From: Acinetobacter sp. ANC 7912
GTDB taxonomy: Bacteria > Pseudomonadota > Gammaproteobacteria > Pseudomonadales > Moraxellaceae
Length of the DNA: 64,000 nucleotides
Assembly: GCF_039862785.1 (NCBI RefSeq)
Contig: NZ_CP156795.1
Coordinates: 1,612,001-1,676,000 of the forward strand
Reading direction: 5' to 3'
The position numbers were made by a program, and so were the translations under genes. Positions 63,633 through 64,000 of the stretch are shown here, piece by piece; position 1 is the stretch's first letter; every line of letters starts with the position of its first letter. The notes under the pieces were generated by a model. That model was not told the origin of the DNA and ran no database searches. It saw only the letters and a list, made by a program, of their open reading frames with translations.

Positions 63633-64000
63633 ATGACCGAACGTCAAAGATTTTTAAATAAAGTCGTAATCGTGACCGGTGCTGCCCAAGGCATCGGCCG
63701 CGGTGTAGCCATCCAGGCTGCTACTGAAGGCGCACAAGTAGTATTGGCCGATATTTCGGACTATGTGCAGGAAACCCTGGCAGAAATCGAAGCGACTGGT
63801 GGTGATGCCATCATCGTCAAGGCTAATCTGGAAACCTATGTTGGTGCCGAGGCTGTCATGGCCAAAGCACTGGAGACCTATGGACGTATTGATGTGCTGA
63901 TCAACAATGTTGGCGGTGCGATCTGGATGAAACCTTTTGAAGAATTTTCTGAAGAAGAAATCGTCAAGGAAGTGAACCGTTCATTGTTCCCAACCATGTG
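63633..64000 (+). CDS. benD: Benzoate cis-diol dehydrogenase BenD (C-terminus cut by window end)
   Basis: Short-chain dehydrogenase that oxidises benzoate diol to catechol. The visible 122 codons start MTERQRFLNKVVIVTG with the NAD motif TGAAQGIGRG and the structural NNVGG motif. The catalytic Tyr-x3-Lys would be beyond the window. TTGAGGA precedes the ATG, 16 bases after benC. Confidence 0.93.
   Translation, partial: MTERQRFLNKVVIVTGAAQGIGRGVAIQAATEGAQVVLADISDYVQETLAEIEATGGDAIIVKANLETYVGAEAVMAKALETYGRIDVLINNVGGAIWMKPFEEFSEEEIVKEVNRSLFPTM

Overview
The window is a Gammaproteobacterial chromosome segment that reads as Acinetobacter. The genus-typical signs are a MoaC-MoaB fusion, a mannitol-1-phosphate dehydrogenase carrying an N-terminal HAD phosphatase, a DcaP-type porin, and clustered cat and ben genes under a CatM/BenM-type LysR regulator. 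The species cannot be named from sequence alone.

Layout. 1-6306 (minus strand): molybdate uptake (modA, modB) and molybdopterin synthesis (moeA, moaCB, moaE, moaD, moaA, mobA). 6306-16918: nitrate assimilation. NasA needs the cofactor made next door. NirB, a NirD-FAD-oxidoreductase fusion and a NarK-type transporter follow, and the NasT/NasS regulators lie divergently. The narK leader carries two AxxGxx hexaloop hairpins of the kind bound by ANTAR proteins. 16976-19102: mtlD.

19357-36670 is the most interesting region, a guanidine nitrogen locus. A plus-strand unit encodes an ABC permease (frameshifted as sequenced), its ATPase, a guanidine-II riboswitch, a 2-oxoglutarate-dependent oxygenase, an unrecognised 293-aa protein and an SMR exporter. 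A convergent minus-strand unit encodes a 40-aa ORF, a NikR-like regulator lacking most nickel ligands, allophanate hydrolase and a periplasmic-type binding lipoprotein. After an OmpA-like lipoprotein, a GmrSD-like DUF262/DUF1524 protein and a higBA pair, a third unit encodes two DUF1989 proteins and a urea-carboxylase-type enzyme behind a guanidine-I riboswitch. The inferred pathway is guanidine carboxylation, deimination of carboxyguanidine to allophanate, and hydrolysis of allophanate to ammonia and CO2.

Six good sigma-54 -24/-12 promoters (TGG-N11-TGCW, that is GG-N10-GC) precede moaA, narK, nasT, the ABC unit, the allophanate hydrolase unit and the guanidine-I unit. Cofactor synthesis, nitrate use and guanidine use therefore appear to form one nitrogen-limitation regulon.

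36849-53819: a LysR gene, a HAD phosphatase, an IS200/IS605 element (TnpA plus TnpB) with an IS4-family element inserted in its end, acyl-CoA metabolism genes (CoA-transferase, thiolase, acyl-CoA dehydrogenase, acyl-CoA synthetase), a desaturase with its ferredoxin-type reductase, and a MocR regulator. 53860-64000: benzoate catabolism, with a DcaP-like porin, BenK-like transporter, CatM/BenM-like regulator, catBCA and benABCD. BenD is cut by the window end and ModB by the window start. No rRNA, tRNA or CRISPR array was seen.
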